In this document: piece after piece, positions 56,061 to 64,000 of the stretch | How positions within the stretch are numbered: the stretch's first letter is position 1 | Layout of the letters: every line of letters begins with the position of its first letter | Source: Larsenimonas suaedae | GTDB taxonomy: Bacteria > Pseudomonadota > Gammaproteobacteria > Pseudomonadales > Halomonadaceae | Reading direction: 5' to 3' | Assembly (NCBI RefSeq): GCF_023712105.1 | Contig: NZ_JAMLJI010000001.1 | Location: forward strand, 682,001 to 746,000 | DNA length: 64,000 nt | Notes under the pieces: generated by a model | Told to the model about the DNA's origin: nothing | Database searches by the model: none | The model's input: the letters and a program-made list of their open reading frames with translations, nothing else | Position numbers and translations under genes: made by a program

Positions 56061-56274
56061 GCCTGTGTTCTCCCACTTGAGATTGAAACTGCGTTAGTGC
56101 GTTCAGGATAGACCCAGCACAAGGCGTTCGTCGAAAAAAGCAATGCGACTCATTACCATAAATGATTGAGTACCTGGCCAGAATGTGGGTAGAAGGCGCT
56201 CTACACCCGCTGGCGCGTCTTCTAGACTACAAACCTATGCGCGACGCGCCCTTATCACCGATGGAGTCAACGCC

Positions 56275-56694
56275 ATGTGGATGCAAAAAGAGATCACCCT
56301 GAATGCGCGCTCGCGCGGATTCCACATCATCACCGACGACATCGAACGCGCCCTCAAGGACCTCGGCACGATCAAGACCGGACTTTTGAGCGTGTTCATC
56401 AAACACACCTCGGCTTCGCTGACCATTAACGAAAATGCCGATCCGACCGTACGCACTGACTTCGAAAGCTTCTTCGACCGCGCCGTGCCCGAAGACGAGC
56501 CGTATTTCGAACATGTCTTTGAAGGCAGCGACGACATGCCAGCCCACTTGAAAAGCAGCCTGCTGGGGCCGAGCGTTCAGATCCCGATTACGGACGGCCG
56601 GCTCAACCTCGGCACCTGGCAGGGCATCTATCTCTGCGAGCATCGCAATCACGGCGGCAGCCGGCGGGTCGTGATCACCGCGTTCGGCGAGTAA
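56275..56694 (+). CDS. yjbQ: YjbQ family protein (UPF0047)
   Basis: A 139-residue member of the YjbQ family, small metal-binding trimers with reported thiamin phosphate synthase side activity but no settled role. Visible signatures are GLLSVFIKHTSASLTINENADPTVRTDFE near 36-64 and LGTWQGIYLCEHRNHGGSRRV near 113-133, with the conserved histidines. The ATG at 56275 has GGAG nine bases upstream; the frame extends further upstream without homology. Confidence 0.9.
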   Translation: MWMQKEITLNARSRGFHIITDDIERALKDLGTIKTGLLSVFIKHTSASLTINENADPTVRTDFESFFDRAVPEDEPYFEHVFEGSDDMPAHLKSSLLGPSVQIPITDGRLNLGTWQGIYLCEHRNHGGSRRVVITAFGE

Positions 56695-56715
56695 CCCTTG
56701 CCCGCACATGACCAT

Positions 56716-56750
56716 AAAAAACGCCGGGGCAGATCTGCCCCGGCGTTTTT
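56716..56750. terminator. Bidirectional terminator between yjbQ and araH
   Basis: AAAAACGCCGGGGCAGA and TCTGCCCCGGCGTTTTT form a perfect inverted repeat of 17 bases per arm, with A and T tails for both strands. It lies between two converging genes. Confidence 0.93.
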
Positions 56751-56767
56751 CATATGACATCTTTGTG

Positions 56768-57772
56768 CTAACGCTCCCCTGCCCTTCGGGACTGCTTCCA
56801 GCGGTCGAACATGACCGCCAGCAGCAGGATCGCCCCTCGAACGAGATACTGATAAAAGGTCGGCACATTCAATAGCCCCATGGCGTTTTGCACGCAGCCC
56901 ATGATCAGCACCCCGACCAGTACGCCGGTGATCGAAGCCACACCGCCCGACAGTGACACCCCACCCAGCACACAGGCAGAGATCACGGCAAGCTCCAGCC
57001 CCTGTGAGGTGTTCGGGTCGCCAAGGCCCATACGCGAGGTCAAGAGCACGCCGGCAATACCGGCCACCAGCCCCTGCAGCGCAAACACGGTGATCTTGAG
57101 CTTTCGTACGTTGACCCCGGCCAGAGCCGCCGCTTCGGCATTGCCGCCGGTGGCCAGCGTATTTCGACCGAAACTTGTCATGTTGAGGATGACCCCGAAC
57201 ACCACAAAGCACGCGATCATCGTCCACACCGGAAGCGTCAACCCCAGAAAGGCCGCGCTGCCGAGATCGAAAAAGCCCGGCACCGTGATCATGACGGCGT
57301 CACCGCCGGAGGTGATGTAGGCAAGCCCGCGCACGAACTCCATCGCGGCAAGGGTCGCAATCAGCGAATTGATGCCAAAGCGCGCCACCACAAACCCATT
57401 GAACGCTCCGACCGCCGCGCCGGCGGCAATGCCCGCCACCACGCCGATGAAAACGCTGCCGCTGGTCGATGTGATCACCGCGGCTACCACCCCGGCGAAG
57501 GCAACGATCGAGGCAACCGAGAGATCCACCTCCCCAAGCGCCAGCACCATCATCATGGTGGTCGCGATCGAACCGATCAAAGTGACCGACAGCAACAGCC
57601 CCACGATGTTACGCCCGGTCAGAAAGTCCGGCACTAAAATCGAGAGCCCGGCGAACAGCAGAATGAACACCGCAATCAGACCGGACGTATCCAGTAATGT
57701 GCGAAGCGGCTTTGGCAGCCGACGCCGCGTCGGCTCGCTTACCGAGGACGCGGCGGTATCGTGTTGAGACAT
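56768..57772 (-). CDS. araH: L-arabinose ABC transporter permease
   Basis: Permease of the carbohydrate uptake (CUT2) family. The 334-residue protein has eight or more membrane helices and matches E. coli AraH better than RbsC along its length. Examples are GEVDLSVASIVAFAGVVAAVI, SFGRNTLATGGNAEAAALAGV, VISACVLGGVSLSGGV and YLVRGAILLLAVMFDRWKQ. AAGGAAAA precedes the ATG. It follows araG after 63 bases. Confidence 0.88.
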   Translation of the reverse strand: MSQHDTAASSVSEPTRRRLPKPLRTLLDTSGLIAVFILLFAGLSILVPDFLTGRNIVGLLLSVTLIGSIATTMMMVLALGEVDLSVASIVAFAGVVAAVITSTSGSVFIGVVAGIAAGAAVGAFNGFVVARFGINSLIATLAAMEFVRGLAYITSGGDAVMITVPGFFDLGSAAFLGLTLPVWTMIACFVVFGVILNMTSFGRNTLATGGNAEAAALAGVNVRKLKITVFALQGLVAGIAGVLLTSRMGLGDPNTSQGLELAVISACVLGGVSLSGGVASITGVLVGVLIMGCVQNAMGLLNVPTFYQYLVRGAILLLAVMFDRWKQSRRAGER

Positions 57773-57835
57773 GGCGTTTTCCTTATCATTGTTAAGAGCA
57801 CAACAAGCGCATCGAGAGCAGACGAGATGACTCGA

Positions 57836-59329
57836 TCAGGCCGGCAGCGCCAGCCCGAGCAGACGTTCGGGCGTGGCGTGCTCCCGCGAGACGATGTCCA
57901 GCAGTTCGCCGTCTCGCATGACACCGATGCGATCGCAGATCGAACTGACCTCCGCCAGATCGCTCGAGATCACCAGCACGCTCTTGCCCTGTTCGGCCAG
58001 GTCATAAAGCAGGCTATAGATGTCACGGCGGGCGCCGACATCGATCCCTCGGGTCGGCTCATCCATGATGAACAGATCGATTTCCTCGGCCAGCCAGCGC
58101 GCCAGAATGACCTTTTGCTGGTTGCCACCGGACAAGTTCGCGATCGGCGTGCGCGGCCCCGGCGTCTTGATGCTGAGCGCACGAATGTAGTGCTGCGTGG
58201 TCTCCATCTCGCGGGCCGTGTGTCGAAAAAGACCAAGTCGTTTGAAAAAACGACGGCAGCTGATGTTGAGGTTGTCCGACACACTCGCGACCGGAAAGAT
58301 GCCCTGGGATTTACGGTCTTCCGGGCACATGGCGATGCCGGCTCGAATCGCGGCCTGGGCGCTGGTGTAGCGACTGCGCTGCCCCTTGAACATCACGGCG
58401 CCGTCGCTTGCGCGCTCGGCGCCACAGACCAGACGCATCAGTTCACTGCGCCCGGCGCCGACCAGACCAAAAAGCCCCAGCACCTCGCCACGACGCACCT
58501 CAAGCGATACCGGCGCGCGAACGCCTCGCCCCTTCAGGCCGTCCAGCGCCAGCAGCACCTCGCCAATGTCACGCGGCCGGTAGCCGTACACGTCCTCGAT
58601 GTCACGGCCAACCATTTCGCTGACCAGCGTGTCGTTGTCGACCCCCTCAAGCGTCTCGTGAGTGCAGATGTGACGCCCATCTCGAAAGACGGTGATCGCA
58701 TCGCACATCTCGAACACCTCTTCCATGCGATGGGTAACGTACAAGACGACCCGTCCTTCATCACGAAGGCGTGCAACGATCCGCTTCAGGTGCCGGGTTT
58801 CCTGAACCGAGAGCGAGCTGGTCGGCTCATCGAAGGCAATGATGCGCGCATCCCGTAACAGCGCCCGCCCGATCTCGATCATCTGCTGCTGGCCGACCGA
58901 CAGCTCACGCACCTTGGTTGCCGGGTCGAGCGCCCCTTCGCCCAGATCATCCAATATAGCGAGGGCGCGCTCGCGCAGGCGCCGACGGTCCACGAAGCCG
59001 TGGTGAGCCGGCAGCTGCCCCATCAGAAGGTTTTCCGCCACCGACAGATTCGGTGCCAGTGTCAGCTCCTGATAAATGATGGCGATGCCGCTTTTGAGCG
59101 CCTCGCGGGCGTTGGCGAACACATGCGACGTGCCCTGGATCACCAGATGCCCCTGGGTTGGCGTGTTGACACCGCTCAGCACCTTCAAAAGAGTCGATTT
59201 CCCCGCGCCGTTTTCCCCCATCAGGGCGTGCACCTGCCCCTGATGTGCGGCGAAACTGACGCCGTCGAGCGCCTTGACCCCCGGGAACTCAACGGTCACG
59301 TTTTCCACGCGAAGATATGGTTCGTTCAT
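57836..59329 (-). CDS. araG: L-arabinose ABC transporter ATP-binding protein
   Basis: Double-cassette ATPase of the arabinose importer. From the ATG at 59329 it has 497 residues. The first cassette has GENGAGKST near 37-45 and the degenerate signature LSVGQQQMIEI; the second has GLVGAGRSEL and LSGGNQQKVILARWL with DEPTRGIDVGA. Segments such as YGYRPRDIGE and ISLEVRRGE-like VSLEVRRGEVLGLFGL match AraG. AGGAG lies eight bases before this start; a start at 59350 is possible. Confidence 0.88.
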   Translation of the reverse strand: MNEPYLRVENVTVEFPGVKALDGVSFAAHQGQVHALMGENGAGKSTLLKVLSGVNTPTQGHLVIQGTSHVFANAREALKSGIAIIYQELTLAPNLSVAENLLMGQLPAHHGFVDRRRLRERALAILDDLGEGALDPATKVRELSVGQQQMIEIGRALLRDARIIAFDEPTSSLSVQETRHLKRIVARLRDEGRVVLYVTHRMEEVFEMCDAITVFRDGRHICTHETLEGVDNDTLVSEMVGRDIEDVYGYRPRDIGEVLLALDGLKGRGVRAPVSLEVRRGEVLGLFGLVGAGRSELMRLVCGAERASDGAVMFKGQRSRYTSAQAAIRAGIAMCPEDRKSQGIFPVASVSDNLNISCRRFFKRLGLFRHTAREMETTQHYIRALSIKTPGPRTPIANLSGGNQQKVILARWLAEEIDLFIMDEPTRGIDVGARRDIYSLLYDLAEQGKSVLVISSDLAEVSSICDRIGVMRDGELLDIVSREHATPERLLGLALPA

Positions 59330-59377
59330 GGCCCTGCTCCTGTCCGACATGAGTACACGTTCTGACCGATAACGGGC

Positions 59378-60367
59378 TTACAGGCCGAGATCGTCGCGTA
59401 CCTCCTGCCAGTTCTCACGGGTCATGAGCGTGCCGGTAGTTTCAGTATTGGCCTTGGGCTTATCCCCGGTGGTGATCCAGGTATAGAGGTTGTCTGCGGT
59501 TTGACGGCCATGCATGGTCGAGCTGACCGCCATGGTGCCGTAAAAGCCTGTGGGGTTCTTGCGCGAGAATTCGGCAAAGGCGGCACCTGAGCCGTTGATG
59601 CCAACGCCGATGACCTGATCGGGTGACAGCCCGTACTGCTCACTTGCGCGCACGCCGCCCAATACGCTTTCTTCATTAAGGGCATAGATAACCCAATGAT
59701 CGAAGTTGCCGTGTTTTGAAAAGACCGGTGAGGCCGCAGCAAATGCGCTGCTGGTGTCGGTGTTCTGTTGGGGCGCGTCAAAAATGTTGGCCTTGACGAA
59801 CCCGGACTCAAGCAGTGCCTGGGTCGCACCATCAGTGCGCTCCTTCGCGGTCGGCAACTCATAGTTGGTAATACGAAGTGCGGCCACGGACTTTGGATCC
59901 CAGCCGCGGGCCTTCATCTCGGCCGCGATCGCCTTGCCGACCTGCTGGCCGATCTTGTAGCCCGACATGCCAAGGTGCGGCACCGACTCGATGGGCTCAC
60001 CGCCCGGCCCTAAAAACCGGTCGTCAACGGTAATGACCTTCATGCCGTAACGCTCGGCCCGGTTGACGATGGCCGGCCCAAGCCGGACATCCGGCGGACA
60101 GATCACGAACCCCTGAGCACCCTGAGAGTGAAGGTTATCGATCGCACTCAAGACCTGCTGGCCATCTTCGCCTGCAAGGCGCACCACCGAAAACCCTTTA
60201 TCCTCGCCAAGTTGGGTCGCCGCCTTTTGTTCGTTGATGAACCAGGCTTGTTCGGGCTTTTTGACGATAAATCCGATCTTGACGTCGTCCTGGGCCTGGG
60301 CACTGCCCATGCAAACTCCAAGACTCAGCCCGAGCGTCAGTAAGGAAGGTTTCACAAAGCGGATCAT
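59378..60367 (-). CDS. araF: L-arabinose-binding periplasmic protein
   Basis: Periplasmic sugar-binding protein that feeds AraGH. The 329-residue protein has a signal peptide cleaved after GSAQA near residue 25. It then matches E. coli AraF closely: KIGFIVKKPEQAWF, GAQGFVICPPDVRLG, MKVITVDDRFL, RITNYELPTAKERTDGA, ALNEESVLGGVRA and GINGSGAAFAEF. These include the sugar-contact residues of the family. GGAG precedes the start. The substrate is inferred from this similarity; no arabinose catabolic gene is in the window. Confidence 0.88.
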   Translation of the reverse strand: MIRFVKPSLLTLGLSLGVCMGSAQAQDDVKIGFIVKKPEQAWFINEQKAATQLGEDKGFSVVRLAGEDGQQVLSAIDNLHSQGAQGFVICPPDVRLGPAIVNRAERYGMKVITVDDRFLGPGGEPIESVPHLGMSGYKIGQQVGKAIAAEMKARGWDPKSVAALRITNYELPTAKERTDGATQALLESGFVKANIFDAPQQNTDTSSAFAAASPVFSKHGNFDHWVIYALNEESVLGGVRASEQYGLSPDQVIGVGINGSGAAFAEFSRKNPTGFYGTMAVSSTMHGRQTADNLYTWITTGDKPKANTETTGTLMTRENWQEVRDDLGL

Positions 60368-60476
60368 TGGCGTTCTCCGGCCTAAAGGCTCAATTGTTGT
60401 TGGACACTGTCTCCTGCTTTGAGCCGATAGTAGAGGCCGAACCGATTACAGAGTAATAACGGTTGGACGCCAAACC

Positions 60477-60494
60477 GATACCTTATCTGGTATC
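60477..60494. promoter_or_regulatory. Inverted repeat upstream of araF
   Basis: GATACC-TTATCT-GGTATC is a perfect 6-6-6 inverted repeat, 110 bases upstream of araF. It may bind a regulator of arabinose uptake. No AraC- or GntR-type gene is in the window to match it. The rest of the 319-base gap (60368-60686) holds no convincing gene. Confidence 0.4.
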
Positions 60495-60518
60495 AATAAA
60501 GCGCAGAGCCATACAGTA

Positions 60519-60601
60519 CGGGCGTTGTCGCCCGCCCGTGAGTAAAACGCCATGAACTAAAGTTGTCTTCGACTTTCGCGAAAGTCCGCTGTCGTCAGCG
60601 G
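60519..60601. other. Structured intergenic segment between hda and araF
   Basis: Three inverted repeats cluster here: CGGGCG-TTGT-CGCCCG (60519-60534), the palindrome GACTTTCGCGAAAGTC (60571-60586), and CCGCTG-TCGT-CAGCGG (60586-60601). They follow the hda stop by about 85-170 bases on the minus strand. None has a clear T-run. They could form an mRNA end structure or part of a small RNA; there is no direct support. Confidence 0.35.
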
Positions 60602-60686
60602 TACACGACGCACAGGCCACCCTTAAAAGGGGCAGCGGGGAGGGAAAAATAATCAGGGGGCATGCAAGCGATCAGATAAAAACGTG

Positions 60687-61388
60687 TTACCACCCAAGCG
60701 CTTGCTTGACGAAGGGAATGGTCAATTTGCGCTGTGCCGACAGCGAGGCCTCATCAAGACGCGCCAATGTATCGAACAGCGTTGTCAGTTGGCGCGGGCC
60801 TCGGTGGCAGAGATAACGCCCGACTTCATCGGGAAGCATCATCCCTCGGCTCCGCGCCCTGAGCTTCAATGCCTCGAGCCGCTCGTCATCGTTGAGCGGC
60901 TTGAGATGAAACGTGGTCCCCCAACTCAGACGCGAGCCGAGATCAGCCAGCTTGACCGGCAACTGACGTGGCGGCTTTTCTGCCGCGATAATCAGTCGCC
61001 GACCCGCGTCTCTCAATCGGTTGAAGCAGTGAAACAGCCCTTCCTCCCAGCGCTTGCGCCCGATCACCGTGTCCAGATCATCGATCGCGATCAGCTCGAG
61101 ATGCTCGATGTCCTCGAGCATCAAGGGGGGGAAATGACCAATGTCTGAGAGCGGGAGATACAGCGTGGAAATACCCTGCTGGCTGGCCTCATGACAGGCG
61201 GCTTGAAGCAGATGACTCTTGCCGGATTCAGGCGCACCCCACAGATACAGAAACTGCTCGCCCGTCGGCGTAGGCTGGCGCACGAGCTGATCGACCAGTG
61301 TCTGGTTGCCCCCGGCCATGAAGTTGGCGAAGGTTGCATCGTCTCGCAATCCAACTCCCAGCGGGAGCTGAGCCGGCCCGGACATCAT
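60687..61388 (-). CDS. hda: DnaA regulatory inactivator Hda
   Basis: AAA+ protein that acts with the DNA clamp to convert DnaA-ATP to DnaA-ADP after initiation. From the ATG at 61388 it has 233 residues and carries the clamp-binding motif AQLPLGV near its N-terminus. It then has the Walker A-like WGAPESGKSHLLQAA, the Walker B-like IAIDDLDTV, and SRLSWGTTFHLKPLND and AQRKLTIPFVKQAL near the C-terminus, as in E. coli Hda. It starts one base after the perM stop, the usual gene pair. Confidence 0.94.
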   Translation of the reverse strand: MMSGPAQLPLGVGLRDDATFANFMAGGNQTLVDQLVRQPTPTGEQFLYLWGAPESGKSHLLQAACHEASQQGISTLYLPLSDIGHFPPLMLEDIEHLELIAIDDLDTVIGRKRWEEGLFHCFNRLRDAGRRLIIAAEKPPRQLPVKLADLGSRLSWGTTFHLKPLNDDERLEALKLRARSRGMMLPDEVGRYLCHRGPRQLTTLFDTLARLDEASLSAQRKLTIPFVKQALGW

Positions 61389-61389
61389 G

Positions 61390-62463
61390 TCAGCGCGCAT
61401 CCTGATCGATCTTGGAGGAAGAGGAGTACATGGGGCTTTCTTTATACTGAGTAAACAGGTAGCGCAATACTACCATGAGCACCGCCGCGACCGGCAACGC
61501 CAGCAGCACGCCGACAAACCCGAACAACTGCCCACCGGCCATGACCGCAAAGATCACCACCACCGGATGCAGCCCGATGCGATCACCAAGCAAAAGCGGC
61601 TGGAACACCATGCCTTCAAGCAGTTGCCCAACGACGAACACCCCCCCAACGCCGAGGAGCGGCAGCCAGTCCTGAAACTGGAAAAACGCCACCAGCTCAG
61701 CAATCGCCACCCCGACAATCACACCAAGATACGGCACAATACTCGCCATACCGGCAATGATCCCGATGAGAAAGCCGAACTTGACCCCCAAAAGCGTCAG
61801 CCCGATGGCGTAAACAATGCCGAGCCCCAGCATCACCAGCAGCTGGCCGCGCATGAACGCCCCAAGCACTTCATCGCACTCACGCGCAAGCCGGGTGACG
61901 GTAGACACCCAATCGCGGGGAATCGCATCCTTGATCTTGGCCTTCATGCGATCCCAGTCCAGCAGCAGATAGAAGGTCACGACCGGAATGATCGCAAGGT
62001 TGCCGATCAAAAACGCCAGCGCGAGCCCCGAACGCGACAGCTGAGTCAAAAACTGGGCGGCAATGGAGCCGGTTTCCTTCCAGTGCCCGGTCACGATATT
62101 TCTGAGCTGATCGAAATCGGCGGAAAAATCCGACCCGGTCCAGGACTGGATCGTGGGCATGACCACCTGCTGCACCCAGTTCAAAATAGCCGGAAGCGCT
62201 TCAACGAACTGAATCAACTGCCGCCAGAGCACCGGCAATACGATGATGGTCAACCCGATGACCGTGATCGACAAGAGAGAAAACACCACCGTCACCGCCA
62301 AACGCCGGGATAGCCCACGCGCCTCGAGCCGATCCGCCAGCGGGTCGCCCAAATACGCAAGGATCGTGCCGACAAAAAACGGCATCAAGATCGGCGTCAA
62401 ATGTGAAAACAACCACAGTCCGGCAATTGCCCCGCCAATCCCCCACCAAAATCGCATCGACAT
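61390..62463 (-). CDS. perM: AI-2E family transporter (PerM-like permease)
   Basis: Polytopic membrane protein of 357 residues with about eight helices. Family-typical segments are LTPILMPFFVGTILAYLGDPLADRL near the N-terminus, YLLLDWDRMKAKI, GIIAGMASIVPYLGVIVG and DRIGLHPVVVIFAVMAGGQLFGFVG. The family includes the autoinducer-2 exporter TqsA, sodium/proton exchangers of halophiles and unassigned PerM proteins, so substrate is unknown. It is upstream of hda and divergent from purM. Confidence 0.88.
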   Translation of the reverse strand: MSMRFWWGIGGAIAGLWLFSHLTPILMPFFVGTILAYLGDPLADRLEARGLSRRLAVTVVFSLLSITVIGLTIIVLPVLWRQLIQFVEALPAILNWVQQVVMPTIQSWTGSDFSADFDQLRNIVTGHWKETGSIAAQFLTQLSRSGLALAFLIGNLAIIPVVTFYLLLDWDRMKAKIKDAIPRDWVSTVTRLARECDEVLGAFMRGQLLVMLGLGIVYAIGLTLLGVKFGFLIGIIAGMASIVPYLGVIVGVAIAELVAFFQFQDWLPLLGVGGVFVVGQLLEGMVFQPLLLGDRIGLHPVVVIFAVMAGGQLFGFVGVLLALPVAAVLMVVLRYLFTQYKESPMYSSSSKIDQDAR

Positions 62464-62565
62464 GCTGTCATCCTTGTTGGTCTTGCCTACCTGATGCAGG
62501 CAGTTTAATGGCTTTATCGATTCCTGCCATCACGGCCCGAGCTTCGTGCCCGCGGGCCGAGGCGA

Positions 62566-62574
62566 TGTTATACT
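62566..62574 (+). promoter_or_regulatory. Extended -10 promoter of purM
   Basis: TG-T-TATACT (62566-62574) is an extended -10 element about 55 bases before the purM start. There is no good -35 hexamer 17 bases upstream, which is common for this promoter type. No PurR operator was recognised. Confidence 0.5.
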
Positions 62575-62628
62575 CGCGCTTTATTTTTGGCCGCAGGGCC
62601 CAGGTCACCGTACAGCACAGGAACATAC

Positions 62629-63690
62629 ATGACTTCACACTCCGATGCTCCCTTAAGCTACAAAGATGCCGGCGTGGATATTGACGCCGGTAATGCACTG
62701 GTCGATCGCATCAAAGGCGTTGCCAAGCGGACCCACCGCCCCGAAGTCATGGGTGGTCTGGGCGGCTTTGGCGCCTTGTGCGAACTGCCCAAGGGATATG
62801 ACGAGCCGGTTCTGGTCACCGGCACCGACGGCGTGGGCACCAAGCTGCGACTGGCCATGGATCTTGGCAAGCACGACACCATCGGTATCGATCTGGTGGC
62901 CATGTGCGTCAACGACCTGGTCGTTGCCGGCGCCGAACCGCTTCAGTTCCTTGACTACTACGCGACCGGCAAGCTCGATATCGACATCGCCTCTCAGGTC
63001 GTGACCGGCATCGGCGAAGGCTGTCTGCAGGCAGGCTGCGCCCTGGTGGGCGGTGAAACGGCAGAAATGCCGGGCATGTACGAAGGCAACGATTATGATC
63101 TGGCGGGGTTCTGCGTCGGGGTAGTCGAAAAACGCAAGATTCTTGATGGTCAAAAGGTCAAGGAAGGCGATGTGGTGCTGGGCCTTGCCTCGAGCGGCCC
63201 GCACTCCAACGGCTACTCGCTGATTCGAAAGATCATCGAGCGCAGCGGCGAGTCACTGGATCAGCTCATCGACGGCGTTCCCTTGAGCGACGCACTGATG
63301 GCGCCGACACGCATCTACGTCAAGCCGCTGCTGTCCTTGATCAATGACAGCGACGTAAGCGTCCATGCGCTGTCGCACATTACCGGCGGTGGTCTGCTCG
63401 AAAACCTGCCCCGCGTTCTGCCGGAAGACGCTACCATCCATATCGACACAACACGCTGGACGCGTCCGGCCGTGTTCGATTGGCTCCAGCGTCAGGGCAA
63501 CGTCGATGACCATGAAATGTACCGCGTGCTCAACTGCGGCATCGGCATGGTCGTGGTCGTGGATCAAGCCGATGCCGAGCGCGCGGCCGATCACCTCAAG
63601 GCACAGGGTGAGACCGTCTACACCCTCGGCCACATCCAGTCGCGAAGCGCCGACGAAGAACAGGTACAGCTCGCGGGGCTTGATGCATGA
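62629..63690 (+). CDS. purM: Phosphoribosylformylglycinamidine cyclo-ligase
   Basis: AIR synthetase of purine biosynthesis. From the ATG at 62629 it has 353 residues, with [16 protein letters not shown] near the N-terminus, GTDGVGTKL near 65-73, [14 protein letters not shown] and [19 protein letters not shown] lies seven bases before the start. It overlaps purN as ATGA, the standard purMN arrangement. Confidence 0.96.
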   Translation: MTSHSDAPLSYKDAGVDIDAGNALVDRIKGVAKRTHRPEVMGGLGGFGALCELPKGYDEPVLVTGTDGVGTKLRLAMDLGKHDTIGIDLVAMCVNDLVVAGAEPLQFLDYYATGKLDIDIASQVVTGIGEGCLQAGCALVGGETAEMPGMYEGNDYDLAGFCVGVVEKRKILDGQKVKEGDVVLGLASSGPHSNGYSLIRKIIERSGESLDQLIDGVPLSDALMAPTRIYVKPLLSLINDSDVSVHALSHITGGGLLENLPRVLPEDATIHIDTTRWTRPAVFDWLQRQGNVDDHEMYRVLNCGIGMVVVVDQADAERAADHLKAQGETVYTLGHIQSRSADEEQVQLAGLDA

Positions 63691-64000
63691 CGTTTGAAGC
63701 CGAAACCGCCGACGCACGCAGGATCGTCGTATTGATCTCCGGCAGCGGGAGCAACCTTCAGGCACTTCTTGATGCGATGGAGCATGACGAGCTCGGGGGC
63801 AACGTCGTCGCCGTCATCAGCAACAAGCCCGACGCCTATGGCCTTGAGCGCGCCAAGGAAGCGGATGTGCTGACCGAGGTTGTGGAGCCGAGCAAGTTTC
63901 GGCATTTTCACGACGAACGCGACCGCGAGCTTTATGACGCTGAACTGATTCGCGTGATCGACCACCATCAGCCCGACCTGGTGGTGCTGGCCGGCTTCAT
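63687..64000 (+). CDS. purN: Phosphoribosylglycinamide formyltransferase (3' end outside window)
   Basis: Transfers a formyl group to GAR in purine synthesis. The visible 104 residues include [20 protein letters not shown] near 12-31, [14 protein letters not shown], and LVVLAGFM at the edge. These are the family's conserved N-terminal elements. The catalytic Asn-His-Asp part lies beyond the window. Confidence 0.94.
   Translation, partial: MTFEAETADARRIVVLISGSGSNLQALLDAMEHDELGGNVVAVISNKPDAYGLERAKEADVLTEVVEPSKFRHFHDERDRELYDAELIRVIDHHQPDLVVLAGF

Noticed and set aside
57761-58858. 365-residue plus-strand frame over araG
   Set aside because: Antisense to a clear double-cassette ATPase; composition is that of a shadow frame.
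61387-62313. 308-residue plus-strand frame over perM
   Set aside because: Antisense to a clear membrane protein; its rich content of His, Pro, Gln and Asn is the reverse complement of hydrophobic codons.

Overview
The window reads as a moderately GC-rich gammaproteobacterial chromosome. A halophilic or marine lineage close to Halomonas and Pseudomonas fits best: there is an MvaT-type nucleoid protein, an hda-perM pair divergent from purM-purN, and a hybrid cob/cbi vitamin B12 locus. The genus is inference. No insertion sequence, integrase, CRISPR array or rRNA is visible.

Bases 1-24425 hold a nearly complete cobalamin locus. On the minus strand, cobT-cobS-cobU-cobC-cbiB (the last cut by the window edge) assemble the nucleotide loop. 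A sigma-70-like promoter and a cobalamin riboswitch (3767-3925) drive the plus strand: a chelatase AAA/VWA protein, cobO, cobB, cbiD, cobK, cbiX, cobH, cobL, cobI, cbiG, cobJ, cobM and cobW, mostly with overlapping stops and starts. A fliD-fliS-fliT-like flagellar block (16912-19064) then separates this run from cobN and cobQ. The locus carries both an early-insertion cobalt chelatase (CbiX, with CbiD and CbiG) and a late-insertion one (CobN plus the AAA/VWA protein).

Bases 24427-36774 are AT-richer and on the minus strand. They encode a Wzx/Wzy-type exopolysaccharide: wza, wzc, a WcaJ-type initiating transferase, four glycosyltransferases, a Wzx flippase and an EpsG-like polymerase. Upstream lie mvaT and a yrbL-like gene. 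A hairpin-plus-T-run separates wzc from the sugar genes, and three related 12-mers lie upstream of wza. Bases 36864-40318 form a molybdenum-cofactor cluster (mobA, a MobB-MoaC-MoaD triple fusion, moaE, moaA), next to a PuuR-like regulator. Bases 41042-44190 carry base-salvage and repair genes (apt, gpt, ung, upp) behind ribE.

Bases 44294-47524 form a methionine-uptake unit. A strong promoter, a SAM-II-type riboswitch and an intrinsic terminator precede metNIQ, followed by a free methionine-R-sulfoxide reductase. Next come an orphan phage-type tailspike or depolymerase, two identical tRNA-Val(GAC) genes, and a glycerol regulon (glpF, glpK, glpR, glpD) with repeated GlpR-like sites. After fumC and yjbQ there is an L-arabinose ABC importer (araFGH). 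The right end has hda, perM, purM and the start of purN.

The most noteworthy items are the MobB-MoaC-MoaD fusion, the SAM-II-type control of metNIQ, the flagellar block inside the B12 locus with a terminator-like hairpin touching the cobN start, the dual cobalt chelatases, and the orphan tailspike beside tandem tRNA genes. I did not find a clear new defence or mobile system.
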